Positions 23,808 through 35,283 of a DNA stretch of 64,000 bases are shown one piece after another (position 1 is the first letter of the stretch; each line of letters starts with the position of its first letter). The stretch is from Zanthoxylum bungeanum (lineage: Eukaryota > Streptophyta > Magnoliopsida > Sapindales > Rutaceae), in NCBI GenBank assembly GCA_019454045.1, contig SKCR01007781.1, positions 62,001 to 126,000 of the forward strand, in the 5' to 3' direction. A program made the translations under genes and the position numbers. Under the pieces are notes generated by a model. That model was not told the DNA's origin, searched no databases, and saw nothing but the letters and a program-made list of their open reading frames with translations.

Positions 23808-25147
23808 TACAGGAACACAATCTTAGAATCTATGGATTTTTCATAAAGTTGAAGAAAAATCTGTTAGAATTTTTCGGATGAATTTTTTGAATCCATTTTG
23901 ATTTGTTGATGGTTGTTATTAATTAATCCAATTTTGATAGCACATAAGGTTATTGGATTAATTATTAAAATCTGTGAATTTTGGGATTTATGAAACACTG
24001 AAATTCGGCTGAAATGAAAACAAATAAATGTTTAGCTTCTTTTGCTGGGCTTTTTTTTTTTTTGGCTTTAAAATAATAATAATAATAATATATAATTAAT
24101 AATGCATGAAATATTATTGTTGTTGTTTCTTTGTTGATTATTAAAATGGCAGCCAGCAATTTGAAAATAAACAATTGTGTTTTGAAAGTAAAATGTTGAG
24201 TGGGGCTGCTGCCGACAGTTTTCTTGAGAAGCTGTCTATGCATGCCATGGACGCGCGAGTGTGTAGCGCACACTGAGCAGATTACTGACAGGTCCCTGGA
24301 TAATAGCATATAGGCCTTCGTTATTATTTGATTCCTGGATTATGTTTTAATTTTCAGTTTTATTCCAAAATTCACAAATACAGTCATAATTAATTATTTT
24401 GTGTGATAATTTAAGAGATAAATTGTTATCTCATAAAGTTAATTTATACATGGGTATAAAAATTATCACTTATTAGAGAGAATTAATTGTCTCTCATAAA
24501 GTAAAATTTCAATGCAATTAATTCTTTTGTGATTGAGATAAATTAAATATAAAGAATTAATTTATCTCATAAATTTTGTCACAATATTCAGGAATGTAAT
24601 TTTATGGATAATTCGGCCCCTTTATCTATAAAGTATAAAATTACATTATAAAGGTTATTTTTCAAGATAATATAAGGTGTATCCCGATGTGAGAATTGCT
24701 TATGAGTTTAGTGGAACTGCAGCCACCAAAGTGACCTTTTTCACTGAATCTTTTAAGTGATGACGGTCTCGCATGTTTTAGGGATGTTTCTATTTTTGAT
24801 GTGCAGCAGTCTTCTGTCCAAAGATGTGGATTGTATGTTAAATTTTAGAAATGTTACATATGAGACATATGGTTGGGAATGGACTAGTCTGAGTGGTTTA
24901 TTCACCCAAAGGTGGTAGACTTACGAGGATTAGATAAGTTTCTGAATCGTCTTATATGAAGAATTTTAATTACATATTGTATATTCTGCCCAAAGGTGTT
25001 TATATAGTGATGTGCTAAAATTCTTGTATAATACTCTTTTATGACTTGGAGTATTTATTATCTTGTGTTGTGCTTAAACTAAAGAATTGCATTGTTATTT
25101 GTTTTTCAGTCACCTTTTCAGTTAACAACAACACTGTGACTATAGAG
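23808..25147 (+). other. Copia B leader with stem-loop / ATAAAG modules
   Basis: 1.35 kb without a conserved ORF. Perfect stem-loops at 24415-24432 (7-bp arms), 24476-24495 (6 bp), 24535-24568 (12 bp), 24593-24647 (13 bp) and, nested in the last, 24607-24626 (5 bp) are each followed within one base by ATAAA or ATAAAG(T). The octamer CATAAAGT occurs exactly at 23842, 24432 and 24495. The position suggests a packaging, dimerisation or translation-control structure, which is inference. Confidence 0.7.
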
Positions 25148-25928
25148 ATGTTGACTGGCTCCAATTTTAAAGTGTGGAAGAGAGATGTGTTGTTGGCTAT
25201 GGAATTAGCGGATATAGATCTTGCTATGACTACTCCTAAGCCAGCTGATTAATAGTTCCAGTACTGATACGGATAAGCAGCTGCATACAGCATGGCATAA
25301 GTCAAATCGCTTGTGCTATTTGACTCTAAAGAGATCTATTCCTGAGCATTTGCTAAGTGGTCTTCAAGAAACTTCTATAGCAAAAGATTTCCTGACAGCT
25401 GTATCTGCAAGATATAAAGTCTCAATCAATGCAGAAATTGGTACCCTTCTGAAGCAATTATACTCAATGAAATATAATGGTAATGGAGGTGTTAGAGAGT
25501 ACATCTTGATGATGGTCCATATTCAGAACAAGTTGAAAAATCTTAACATTGTTCTTCCAGATGCTTGCATTGTCCATCAAGCACTGAATACTCTGCCTAC
25601 AGAGTTTGGTACAATTGTAACTACTTACAACTCAAGGGAAGAACCGTGGAATGTTAATGATTTCATTGCCATATGTGTTGCTGAGGAAGAGAAACTTAAA
25701 GCAGGGCATACAGATATAGCTCTAATTGTTTCTAAGTCTCGCAAGAAAGGTAAGAAATCTAAATTCTCAGCTTTTGGTAATGTTCAGAATTACAATTAAA
25801 TAAAACTGGTGACAAGTGCTGTGGGTGGTACCAAAGGTGTCTTCAAGAAAGAATTTAAATGTTTCTTTTGTAAAAAGAAAGGGCATAAGAAGTCAGAGTG
25901 TTCCAAGTATAAAGTTGGTTAGAGAAAC
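25148..25928 (+). pseudogene. Copia B gag
   Basis: The likely start is ATG at 25148, giving M-L-T-G-S-N-F with W-K-R, the usual beginning of a UBN2-type gag. A +1 frameshift at about 25250 moves the frame, after which gag continues to 25796. Two in-frame stops follow (TAA 25797, TAG 25920). The CCHC knuckle C-F-F-C-K-K-K-G-H-K-K-S-E-C (25860-25901) lies between them. An intact Gag would coat the RNA in virus-like particles; this copy cannot make one full-length. Confidence 0.85.
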
Positions 25929-26360
25929 ATGGGCATTCAGGGATTCATAAACAAGAGGAAACCAAATAAGGATGAGTTCAAGCTCGTGGTTGGCAATAAT
26001 GAATTGGTGGAAGTACATTATGTTGGAGATGTTTGTTTAAAACTAGACTCCAATTATGAACTTGTTTTGACAAGTGTTTTGTATGTACCATCTTTTAGAC
26101 GAAACTTGATATCAGTATCTGTACTCGACAAACAAGGTTATGGTTTTGAGTTTAATACAGGTTCTGTATCTGTATATTTCAACTCCAATAAAGTTGGCCA
26201 TTGTGTTTTGTCATACGGTTTGTACAGTCTCTGTTTAGCATCAAGTGAGGTCTATTCCAATTCATATAATGTTGAACAAATTGCCAAAAGACCCTTAATA
26301 AAGGAAAAGTCATCCATGTTGTGGCATAAAAGACTTGGCCACATTTCTAGGAAAGAGTAG
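25902..26360 (+). pseudogene. Copia B protease remnant, active site missing
   Basis: Only about ten residues separate the knuckle from the Q-G-F-I-N-K-R-K-P block, which in copia polyproteins lies just downstream of the D-S/T-G catalytic motif. The usual linker and the motif itself are therefore absent, which I read as a deletion of roughly 50-60 codons. The distal part is preserved (L-T-S-V-L-Y-V-P-S-F, then L-I-S-V-S-V-L-D), with the GAG-pre-integrase H-K-R-L-G-H. A -1 frameshift near 26355 ends it. Confidence 0.75.
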
Positions 26361-27200
26361 AAAGGTTAATAAAGTATGATATCCTACCTACTCTTGACTT
26401 CAGTGACCTAGAAACTTGTGTTGACTGTTGTAAGGGTAAACTAACCAAAATAAAGAAAAAGGAATCCACTCGTAGCTCCGATCTTTTACAAATTATTCAT
26501 ACAGACATAAGTGGACCTTATTCACCTACAATTTGCAATAATAAGTATTATATAACATTCATTGATGATTTTTCCCGATATGGATATCTGTACTTGATTA
26601 AGGAAAAGTCTGAAGCCCTTGATAAATTCAAGATCTTCAAGACTGAAGTTGAGAAACAGCTGGGAAAAATTATCAAGATTGTTAGGTCTGACCGGGGTGG
26701 TGAGTATTATGGTAAACATGGGGTCAGTGGACAAATAAAGGGACCGTTTGCCAGATACTTAGAAGATTGTGGAATAGTAAGTCAATTTACTATGCCAGGT
26801 AGTCCTGAACAGAATGGTGTGGCCGAAAGGCGGAATCGCACCCTTCAAGAGATGGTAAGGAGTATGATGTCTAGAACTAATCTACCAGACTTCCTTTGGG
26901 GTGAGGCAATTAAAACGGCCTTATATATCCTCAATAGAGTTCCAAGTAAGTCTGTTTCTAGAACTCCTTTTGAAATATGGACTGGTAGGAAACCTAGCAT
27001 GAGTCACCTCCGTGTTTGGGGATGTCCTTCAGAAGTACGCCTTTATAATCCCACTGAAGGTAAATTGCAATCCAGATCTACTCGTTGCTATTTTATAGGA
27101 TACCCTGATCATTCTAAAGGCTACAGATTTTACTGTAGAGAAGGGGGTTATAGGATTGTAGAATCACAAACAGCTAAGTTCTTGGAATATGATGTGGCTG
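26361..27200 (+). pseudogene. Copia B integrase
   Basis: Contains C-V-D-C-C of the zinc-binding part, H-T-D-I-S-G-P, F-I-D-D-F-S-R, R-S-D-R-G-G-E-Y and E-Q-N-G-V-A-E-R-R-N-R-T. The D, D and E catalytic residues are thus all visible. The GKPY-type C-terminal segment follows (V-W-G-C-P, then C-Y-F-I-G-Y). It is in one frame, open from 26594 to the stop in RT at 27863. Confidence 0.9.
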
Positions 27201-27439
27201 ATAATTATAATCATACAGAAATCTCAAATCAAGGACAACAGACCAGTATTGTTCATATACATGTACCCATACAGTCTGAGACCTTGGAACCTACACCTGC
27301 GACTAATCCAGTTATGGAGGAGGAACCCATACAGGTAAACGAGGTTCCGCCATTACAGGATATAGCTGCAGAGGTTCCATTAAGAAGGTCAACCAGGGTA
27401 AGGCGGTCTGCTGTTCCCTCTGATTATGAAGTTTATTTA

Positions 27440-29055
27440 AATGAGATTGATTATGACATAAGCCATTGCACTGATCCAACAACTTTTAAAGAAGCTGTTT
27501 CTAGTTCTCAATCTGATCTATGGTGGAATGCAATGAGAGATGAAATGCAATCTATGGGATATAATGGTGTGTGGGAGCTTGTTGAATTACCTGAAGGTTG
27601 TAGACCTATTGGCTGTAAATGGGTCTATAAGACCAAGAAAGACTCCAAATGGAATATTGAGAGGTTTAAGGCCAGATTAGTTGCCAAGGGATTTACTCAG
27701 AGAGGAGGAATTGATTATACTGAAACCTTTTCTCCTGTATCTTTTAAAGATACATTTAGAGTAATCATGACACTAGTAGCTCATTATGATTTAGAGCTAC
27801 ATCAGATGGATGTCAAAACTGCATTCCTAAATGGAGAATTAAGCGAAGAGGTCTATATGGTATAACTTGAAGGATTTCAAAAAGATGGTGAAGACCATCT
27901 TGTTTGTAGACTTAAAAGTCTATTTATGGTTTGAAACAAGTCTCACGTCAGTGGTCCATAAAGTTTGACAATGTAATCTCATCTTTAGGCTTTGTGGAAA
28001 GTAAAGTTGATAGATGCATATATATCAAGATCAGTGGGAGCAAATATATCTTTCTCATTCACTATGTGGATGATATTTTGCTTACATGTAACGATCTAGG
28101 AATGCTGTATGAGGTAAATCAGTCATTGTCTAGACATTTTGATATGAAAGATCTTGGAGAAGCATCTTTTGTTCTGGGTATTGAAATCCACAGAGATAGA
28201 ACTCGAAAGGTATTAGGTCTCTCTCAAAATGCATACATTGAGCGGATACTGAAGAGATTCAGTATGCATGATTGTAAATCTTGGGATGTGCCAATTGCTA
28301 AAAGTGATAAATTGAGCCTGGCACAGTCACCTGAGAATGAGGTTGAGAGAGAGTCCATGAAGGCAGTGCCATATGCTAGTGCAGTAGGAAGCTTGATGTA
28401 TGCACAAGTATGCACTAGACCTGACATTGCATTTGCAGTTGGTGTACTGGGAAGATTTTTATCTAATCCTGGAAAGGAACATTGGACTGCTACCAAGAGA
28501 GTTTTTCGGTATCTTAAGGGGACTAAAGATTACATGTTGACATACAGAAATGTTGAGAATCTTGAACTAGTAGGGTATTCGGATTCTGACTTTGCTGGTT
28601 GTTCAGATGATAGGAAATCTACCTCAGGATATGTGTTTATGCTAGCAGGTGGAACTATATCTTGGAAAAGTGTCAAGCAGACACTTGTAACTTCTTCCAC
28701 AATGCAGGCTGAGTTTGTAGCATGTTTTGGCGCAGCGTCACAGGCTGTTTGGCTACGAAATCTCATTAAAGAATTGTCAGTTGTTGACTCCATTTCTAGG
28801 CCTATAAGGTTACATTGTGATAATCTTTCAGCTGTATTATTTGCGAAAAATAATAAGAATATCACTGGGTCAAAACATATGGAGGTCAAATACTTGACAA
28901 TTAAGGAGCTGGTTAAGAAAGGTGACATTCTTGTAGAGCATATCGGTACAGATGATATGATTGCTGATCCTTTGACAAAAGGTCTTCGACCCATTGTTTT
29001 TGTAAAGCATGTTGCCAGTATGGGTTTGGTAAAGTCTTTTGATACCTTAGGTTAG
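27440..29055 (+). pseudogene. Copia B reverse transcriptase and RNase H
   Basis: RT starts near W-W-N-A-M-R-D-E-M and includes W-V-Y-K-T-K, F-S-P-V and M-D-V-K-T-A-F-L-N-G. A stop TAA (27863-27865) stands where a Gln codon is expected, and a -1 frameshift follows near 27913. The rest is open to the natural stop at 29053-29055. It has the catalytic Y-V-D-D (about 28063), C-T-R-P-D-I-A-F, and RNase H with Y-S-D-S-D-F-A-G, S-T-S-G-Y and A-D-P-L-T-K-G-L. Confidence 0.92.
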
Positions 29056-29639
29056 TGGGAGGTATCATTGCTCTATGTTATTTAGTTTGTACATTCGTAC
29101 ATGTATTTTGTATTTTGCAATGATTATCTATAAAGATGCATCTTCATTGGAAGATATTTATATTTATTGTTTGATATATCATTGTGTAAAGTCTTATGAT
29201 GTGTGTCAATCATAAGCATTGGCTTGGGGCATAAAGTTATAAAGCCTTGTTGGTATGTCTTGTGACACATAAAGTTTATCTTGGGATAATAGAAGACATA
29301 CATGCTTATATTTAAGCCTTGATTCTCATGTGGCCTGGGCTGCATAAGGTAGAGAAATTGGTGACCGATAAGAGAAAATAACACATGTATTTTAGATCAT
29401 AAAGTAGGTGTTATTGTATCTTACTGCTCTATCACATCTTGTTCATGTCGATAAGTTGTTTGATATACGTGACCATGGAAGGAACTATGTTGTATTATAA
29501 TGTAGGTACCGCCATGATTCTATATCTACGATCTTATTGGACGGAATGGTTTATTAGAGTTGTTTCTGAACCAATATTGGATCCATAAAGTTTTCTTAGC
29601 ATTAAAACATCCACAATTGATATCGCCCAAGTGGGAGAA
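29056..29639 (+). other. Copia B 3' non-coding region and polypurine tract
   Basis: About 580 bp without an ORF. CATAAAGT occurs at 29230, 29268, 29398 and 29584, three of them within a few bases of a short inverted repeat (TGTC/GACA, AAAATA/TATTTT, CCAAT/ATTGG). It ends in the polypurine tract AAGTGGGAGAA (29629-29639). Confidence 0.75.
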
Positions 29640-30459
29640 TGTTAGAATATTTTATTCTAATATTTATTATGGGCTTATATTAATTGTGATACAGATTTTA
29701 ATATAAAGCGCTAAGATAATTGGTTTTGTAACAGAAACTGTGAAGCCCAATTTTAGGTCTAATAAAGTGGGCTATACTCTATATTTTTTAGATGTGTGGA
29801 TATTAGAGCGGGCTTCGGAATTGTTATGGGCTTTTGATGGGTGAGCCCATTACACTCCATAAATTAGTGAGCTAAGGTCTCACCCTCACTCTCCTGTTAT
29901 AATTTACTCAATAAGCTTCACTAATTTTGGTTAAGCTTTTGGTCTCTCTCATTAAGTGCATTTGATACGCTTACTTGCTCCATTGAGCAATTATGCGTGT
30001 GTAGCATTACCTTTGGAAATCTACGTGTGTAGCATTACCTTTGGAAATCTACGTGTGAAGCAACATATATATTTGCATATATATGTGTGTGCTTCACAAA
30101 AGAAAATGATGATTAACAAAAGCAAATACACACACACAGAAGCAATTCAAAATTAATGCACAGTGAGCAATTCTTTGCAATTGCCGAGAGTGAACAAGGG
30201 AGAGAGAGAGAACTTTGAAGCTTTATAAAGGAAATTGAGGTATAAGGAAGCTTAATCAGGAAGAGTAAATTTCTCACCATCAAGAAGAGGGGAGCAGATG
30301 GTGATCTCCTAAGTGCAAAAATTTCAGACAGGTCAACAGAAATTTCCGCTACAGATATGGATTCTAAAACAGGTACGTTCTACGAATTCATCCGATTAAT
30401 TCTATAATTGTATTCTAAGCTCTTGTGTAAGGATCCTGTTGCAAATTAAATTTCTAACA
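29640..30459 (+). repeat. Copia B 3' LTR
   Basis: 820 bp, nearly identical to the 5' LTR. It differs by about five substitutions, a one-base deletion, two extra bases in a GA run, and a 28-bp tandem duplication of the GTGTAGCATTACC unit at about 29999-30055. Confidence 0.95.
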
Positions 30460-31162
30460 TCTCCTCCTTCCATTCTCGGAAAGCTGTTACAAAACTAAGG
30501 TTGTTGATTTGATTATTCTCTCTCTCTCGGCTAGTCCATGGGGAGTTTGAATTACTTAAGTTTGATCTCTCTCTCTCTCTCTCGACTACACTAAGGAGGA
30601 TTTATTTTACTTGGGTTTGATCCCTCTTACTCACGTCTAACCAAGGAAGTGAGGTTTGCTTTAGATCCCTTTCATAAGCTTTGATTAATTCTTAAAGTGT
30701 GTAGGGACTTCTAGAAATGCAAGGGGTGGGCCAAAAATTGGGTGCAAGTTGGGCTTGGTTTTGTTTTTGTTAATTACTTGAATTGTGTGGTTCTTTCTAT
30801 GAAAATCTAGGGACTTAAGGGAAATTGGTCATATGGCCAGAAATGAGGAGGGAAGTTGGCTTGTTTCTTTTCAGTTTTAGGCCTTAATTCCTATTGTCTT
30901 GGGCTTGGATGTAATTAGTAAAATATGAGGGTGTGTAAAGTAAATCTCTTACTAAATGTGGCCCATTTATTATTATTATTTTATTTATTTTTTTAACATA
31001 CTTCATAGATTTACCAATGTCATGTTAAGTCTTTTAAGCCCTCGTGAATTTAATTCCTCTTCGGTTCTATCTCTAATATATCTATGCTTCGGAAAATTTT
31101 GGATTCACATTACCGTTATTTTAGTTAAGTTATTATTTAATTTTTCGGTCGTCACAATATTA
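30460..31162. repeat. E-like LTR sequence right of B
   Basis: Resumes the sequence interrupted by B. CT microsatellites lie near 30518 and 30573-30592. It ends at 31162 with GGTCGTCACA, a chromovirus-type LTR terminus, immediately followed by a primer-site-like ATTAGAGCCTC. That ending implies a plus-strand LTR, while the left block near 22260 looks inverted. So two fragments may be joined here, or the LTR has internal similarity on both strands. Confidence 0.45.
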
Positions 31163-31400
31163 GAGCCTCAAGATTGGAGGTGCATAAGTAACTACAAAAA
31201 TGGCTAAAAATCATTTAAAAAGTCTCGTTTGGATATTGTCGAGAAAAAATTAGCCAACATCGATAGTTTCATTACAATAAAACAAAGAGCATTTTTTAGT
31301 TTGAAGCCTTTAGACAAACAATTACGGTGCTCGAAACTCCGACTTCCAGGATAAGCACTGTAGAGTCTAAGTCAACGGTGTAAGTATGACTGTCACATCA
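31163..31400 (+). pseudogene. Possible chromovirus gag start
   Basis: Directly after the LTR end. Frame-corrected translation from the ATG near 31200 gives a short stretch with K-L-A-N-I-D-S-F-I-T-I-K, plausible as a gag N-terminus, with stops and frameshifts. No domain beyond this can be named. Confidence 0.35.
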
Positions 31401-32888
31401 AAGGACGTGCAAGTGATTGGCAAAGTGTGATAAATGTACCGAAAAAACAACTAATAGATGTGAACGCAAGGGTGAGCCTCGCCCTCATAATTTCGAACCT
31501 ATCAGGGTCTATATCCATTTCATAACCAACAATAAATAGTTGATAAAAGTATATTCTTCATATTTCTTTCATTTCTACGTCATTAACTATGATATTTTGT
31601 GTCCCATCCTAAATGCATTACACCTGGTAAATCTCGAGTTTCCTTATCTTATTTTTAGCAACCTATATATATTTTACTCTTCTTCTTTGGTACTCAATCT
31701 CTTATAAAAATCCTTGTATATTGTTGTTTTCGTTTTATTCACTATCTTTTTCGCCTCACCCTTTACCGATTTATAATTTTCTAAATTATTAAAATTTCTA
31801 TGTTCATATACAGCTTTAAAACAAACTCTCTTAATATTTATCTTGTGTTGTACCTCTTCCCTCCTCCATCAAGATTTTTTATCCTTTAAGCAAATCATTT
31901 CGTTTTTCCAACGACTTCTTTGGCCACCATTCAAAGTTTGAGTTTCCACTTTCATCTTCTTTATCCTATTTGTTTATAGGGAAAGTACCCTTCGTTAGCT
32001 ATCGATCATAGCTTGTCGTTGCCTACTGAGCTCTACGCCATTGTCTCATTTTACTTGATCTAATAATTTTCTTTTAAAAATTATATGTCTGTTGTCCTTA
32101 AATTTTCACATTTTGATTTAGGAATTTTGAGAGTTTTATTCTCTATCTGCCACATTTTTATAATAAGATCTAAGATGGTGGGTTAATTTTATTTAGTATT
32201 GAAATTGAATGGGTTTTACATTGGTTTAATTTTATTTAATATTATTGTCGAGACCCAATACAACTCTCTTTTTTATCTATAAAATAGATATTAGAACTTA
32301 AGTAAGTGATAAATTGAAACATCTCAATATAGGCGAAGTTACCCACATAAATCTATCAAAAAATGAAAATTAATTTAAGGTGCGCATAATGTGTGTATGT
32401 ATATGTGTGTGTATATATATATAATATATATATATATATATGTGTGTATGTATATGTACAGTTAACGTGTTTATTATTAATTTATAAAATTAAAATAATA
32501 AACTATTAAAATAGAAATTTATTACAATATAAAAATATAATCTCCTATTAAAATAAGAAACCTAAATAGTAGCCGCCAACAAAACCTAACTAATTTTTTG
32601 GATTCCGAGTCTATTATTATTTATTATTTTATTTTGAATTATTATTATTATTTTTTATTTTATGATGTTTTTATTATTTATTGTGTTTCAAGATGCACAC
32701 TCTGACTATTAGCTCTTGCTTAGTGAATTATAAAGATTATTGGAGAACTGAGAGATAAACGAATGAGGCATAAATATTACATGTAAGTAAATCAATCGTC
32801 TCATTTAGATTATAAAACTAATAAGATCTGGAATATTTACAAGATCAATACCTAAAATATATGATCAACCCGCGTAAAGTACGGGCCC
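31401..32888. other. AT-rich non-coding stretch
   Basis: No coding potential, LTR ends or RNA genes recognised. A TG/TA microsatellite occupies 32388-32457, and ATT/TTA-rich tracts lie at 32606-32680. A weak Helitron-like reading of 32541-32896 is discussed among the findings. Confidence 0.5.
32388..32457. repeat. TG/TA microsatellite
   Basis: About 70 bp of GTGTGT, TATATA and GTATAT units. Confidence 0.9.
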
Positions 32889-33140
32889 TGTACTAATATT
32901 ATAAAGTTATCAATCTCCTTTCAGAAATCACAATATTCAATTTTGTTATAAAAGAATAGAAAATAGAAGAAGAGAATACCTTATAAAGCTACAAGCCTTT
33001 CTTTATTAATTTTAAATGAATAATAAATTAAAAGAGGTTCTCTCTATTTATAGGAAGAGATTATGTTAAGATTGTCCCTAAGTAATGTAGGATAAACTAA
33101 TATTGAAAAAACAAAGTGAGGGACCATATTATTTACAACA
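32889..33140 (-). repeat. Copia C 3' LTR
   Basis: In element sense it starts TGTTGTAAATAATATGG, with CCCAAGGGGGAA just before it as polypurine tract (33141-33153). It has a TATA box TATAAATAGAGAG (about 33055-33043) and ends AGTACA. About 252 bp. The inner end is clear; the outer end is inferred from the CA terminus. Confidence 0.65.
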
Positions 33141-33339
33141 TTCCCCCTTGGGACCCATCACTTTAGTTTTATAAACCTAACATTGCCTCATTAAAACCTT
33201 GCCAGTAAAACCCAGTGGGACAAAAACTTGATAGAAGGAAAAAGAGTACAATACGCTTTTATCCAATGATAGTTCATGATATTAATGAATACGCTTCCCC
33301 TGATGAAATGCTCTCATGATGAAATGCCCCCCCTCAAAG

Positions 33340-33485
33340 ATATCATCAGGATAATTTACTAAGTCGACGAATGCCAATGCTATATACAAGGTTCTCAAAT
33401 GTTGATGTCGGTAGAGTTTTAGTAAATAGGTCTGCAAAGTTATCAGTTGAACGTATTTGCTTGACATTAATTTGTTTACTCTGCT
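33340..33485 (-). pseudogene. Copia C RNase H C-terminus
   Basis: Minus-strand translation reads I-N-V-K-Q-I-R-S-T-D-N-F, then A-D-L-F-T-K-T-L-P-T-S-T-F, the end of copia RNase H. It is separated from the rest of RNase H by solo LTR E2. The stop and untranslated tail follow to 33140. Confidence 0.8.
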
Positions 33486-35283
33486 TGAAACATCCCCCTC
33501 CTCGGAGATGCTACTGGCAGAGAATAGGCCACCCTATCCCTCTGAGCCTATGATCAACACTACTAATCTCATCTTAAACATGATCTCATACAAAGGACCA
33601 TTTCCCAACTCAACAATATAAAATGTACTTCAACATTCATAACTGTATACTCAAATACAATACACTTTACAACTGTGTATGGGCATTTAACTTAATACAC
33701 AAACAAACTTAATTTTACAAATATTTGATAATGACGTTATTTGACTTTGACTGAACTTTATCTCTGACTTGACCTGGTGGAATCAATACCCTAGTGACTG
33801 CTATTAGTATCCATCATCTCGAGCTCGTCTACCGGGTATACCTAAAAATTAGAGAAACTGGGAGTGGGGGGGTTAGATCATTTGAACGATCTAGTGAGTG
33901 GACAGTTTAAAACGAAAATCGAAATACTTCATAAAACATTTATCCTGAAATCAAAGCTAACTCAAGAAAACTGGACTTTTCTGAAAACTCTTTCTTATCT
34001 GAAATCAAATCTCTTTCTGGAAAACCTTTCTCTAAAACTGAATTCTCTTGAAAAATCATTTGAAAATTTGTTCTTTTTAAGTCTCTTTCATAAACCATCA
34101 CTTCTGAAAACCATATCTCTGAAAAATCTGACGTATGAGGGCGTTACGTCTCACTGTCCCCCATACGCCTAAATTTAAAATCATATCTCTGAAAAATCTG
34201 ACGTATGAGGGCATTACGTCTCGATGTCCCCCCATACGCCTAAACTAGTGATCTTGGGGCGTTACATCTCGCCGTCCCCCAAGCCACTGAACTAGAGTCA
34301 AATGTGTGGATCAATGTTATCATCTCGACTCTAAATCTGTGGTCTAGAGGCGTTACGTCTCGTCATCCCCCTAGCCCTGAAATCTATGATCTAGGATCAT
34401 CTGTCATCCCTAGTCCTGAACTACGTGTGCACACATTTTGAATCTGTCAATTCTAGCAACCGTCAATTCCAATATATGTACCAAGTTACAACTGAGGTGG
34501 GTTTTTCCCTAATGCCTCCAAAAATCTTAAAACCATGCTTTTCAAATTAAAAATTTCTAAAACATTTCTCATTCATAAATCAACTGAAATGAACTTGCCT
34601 AACGCCCTATGTGATGAAAAGTAAGTCTTAAATCAAAAGAAAATAAGTAGAAATCAATTTGAGAAAAAGGTCTACTCACTGATTTGGAATCTGGCTGGTA
34701 TTACTTTATTTCACTGAAAGAAGTTGCGGTTCCCGCGATGATTTTGTGTTCCTTGGAGCTTGGAAATCATCATCCTCACATCAAAATTCCCATGCGAGTG
34801 AAGAAAATTTGGAAAGCCTTCTTGAACCCTTATCCACGTTTTTGGCTATTGAGAGAGATGAGTGAATAGTGTTCTATTTATAAGCAATGTGACTGATTTT
34901 TGTAATGAAATTAGTAGCTAAGGTTTGCCACATCACTTAATTCTAGCTTCTCGAATTTCACTATAGCAGCCACGGAAATCATGATTTTTGACCTGCTTCT
35001 GATATGAATTTGGAAAAATATCCAACGTGAAAGTTGTAGGTCTCGGCTTATATTTCCAATGATATAAAGTTCATAAAAATTGGAGATTGTATGAAAAAGG
35101 TATATTCGAAATACTAAGGGCTATTTGGAATGGAACGTAAGCTAAATTCATCATCGGAACTACAAGAAATTTGATGAATATCACTAAAGTCATTTCATGA
35201 GCACTTACATGCTTGAACATGATTTACATAATGTATTATGCCATCCATAACTTAGTATTCATCGGGATTACCAGGGTGTTACA
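33486..35283 (-). mobile_element. Solo LTR E2 (chromovirus-like)
   Basis: 1.80 kb inserted in Copia C RNase H. In sense orientation it starts TGTAACACCC (35283) and ends GATGTTTCA (33486), flanked by CTGCT (33481-33485) and CTACT (35284-35288), a 5-bp duplication with one change. It has no internal region. It carries four stem-loop modules (34132-34374). Related in architecture to E1 but about 1.1 kb shorter. Confidence 0.85.
34132..34374 (-). repeat. E2 stem-loop module array
   Basis: Four modules: 34132-34167, 34202-34238, 34253-34283 and 34344-34374. On the plus strand the arms are CGTATGAGGG/CCCCCATACG, the same in the second, CTTGGGG/CCCCAAG, and CTAGAGG/CCCCTAG. The enclosed loop is nearly constant, reading CGTTACGTCTCG or close to it. 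The single A-C mismatch in modules 1, 2 and 4 becomes a G-U wobble in the sense transcript. Confidence 0.75.

Larger units (their letters stand above)
23003..30459 (+). mobile_element. Copia B, complete young element
   Basis: A 7.46-kb Ty1/copia element with both LTRs and a perfect 5-bp target duplication TCTCC (22998-23002 and 30460-30464). The LTRs differ by about five substitutions, a 28-bp duplication and two small indels. Order: 5' LTR, initiator-Met primer site, 1.35-kb leader, gag, protease remnant, integrase, RT, RNase H, polypurine tract, 3' LTR. The frame carries three stops and three frameshifts, and the protease active site is missing, so it cannot have driven its own insertion. 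Confidence 0.95.

Noticed and set aside
28530..28994. 154-codon minus-strand frame
   Set aside because: Shadow of the Copia B RNase H frame on the other strand.
31401..32388. Host gene in the least repeat-like stretch
   Set aside because: No frame over about 60 codons, no splice-consistent exon chain and no protein similarity recognised.
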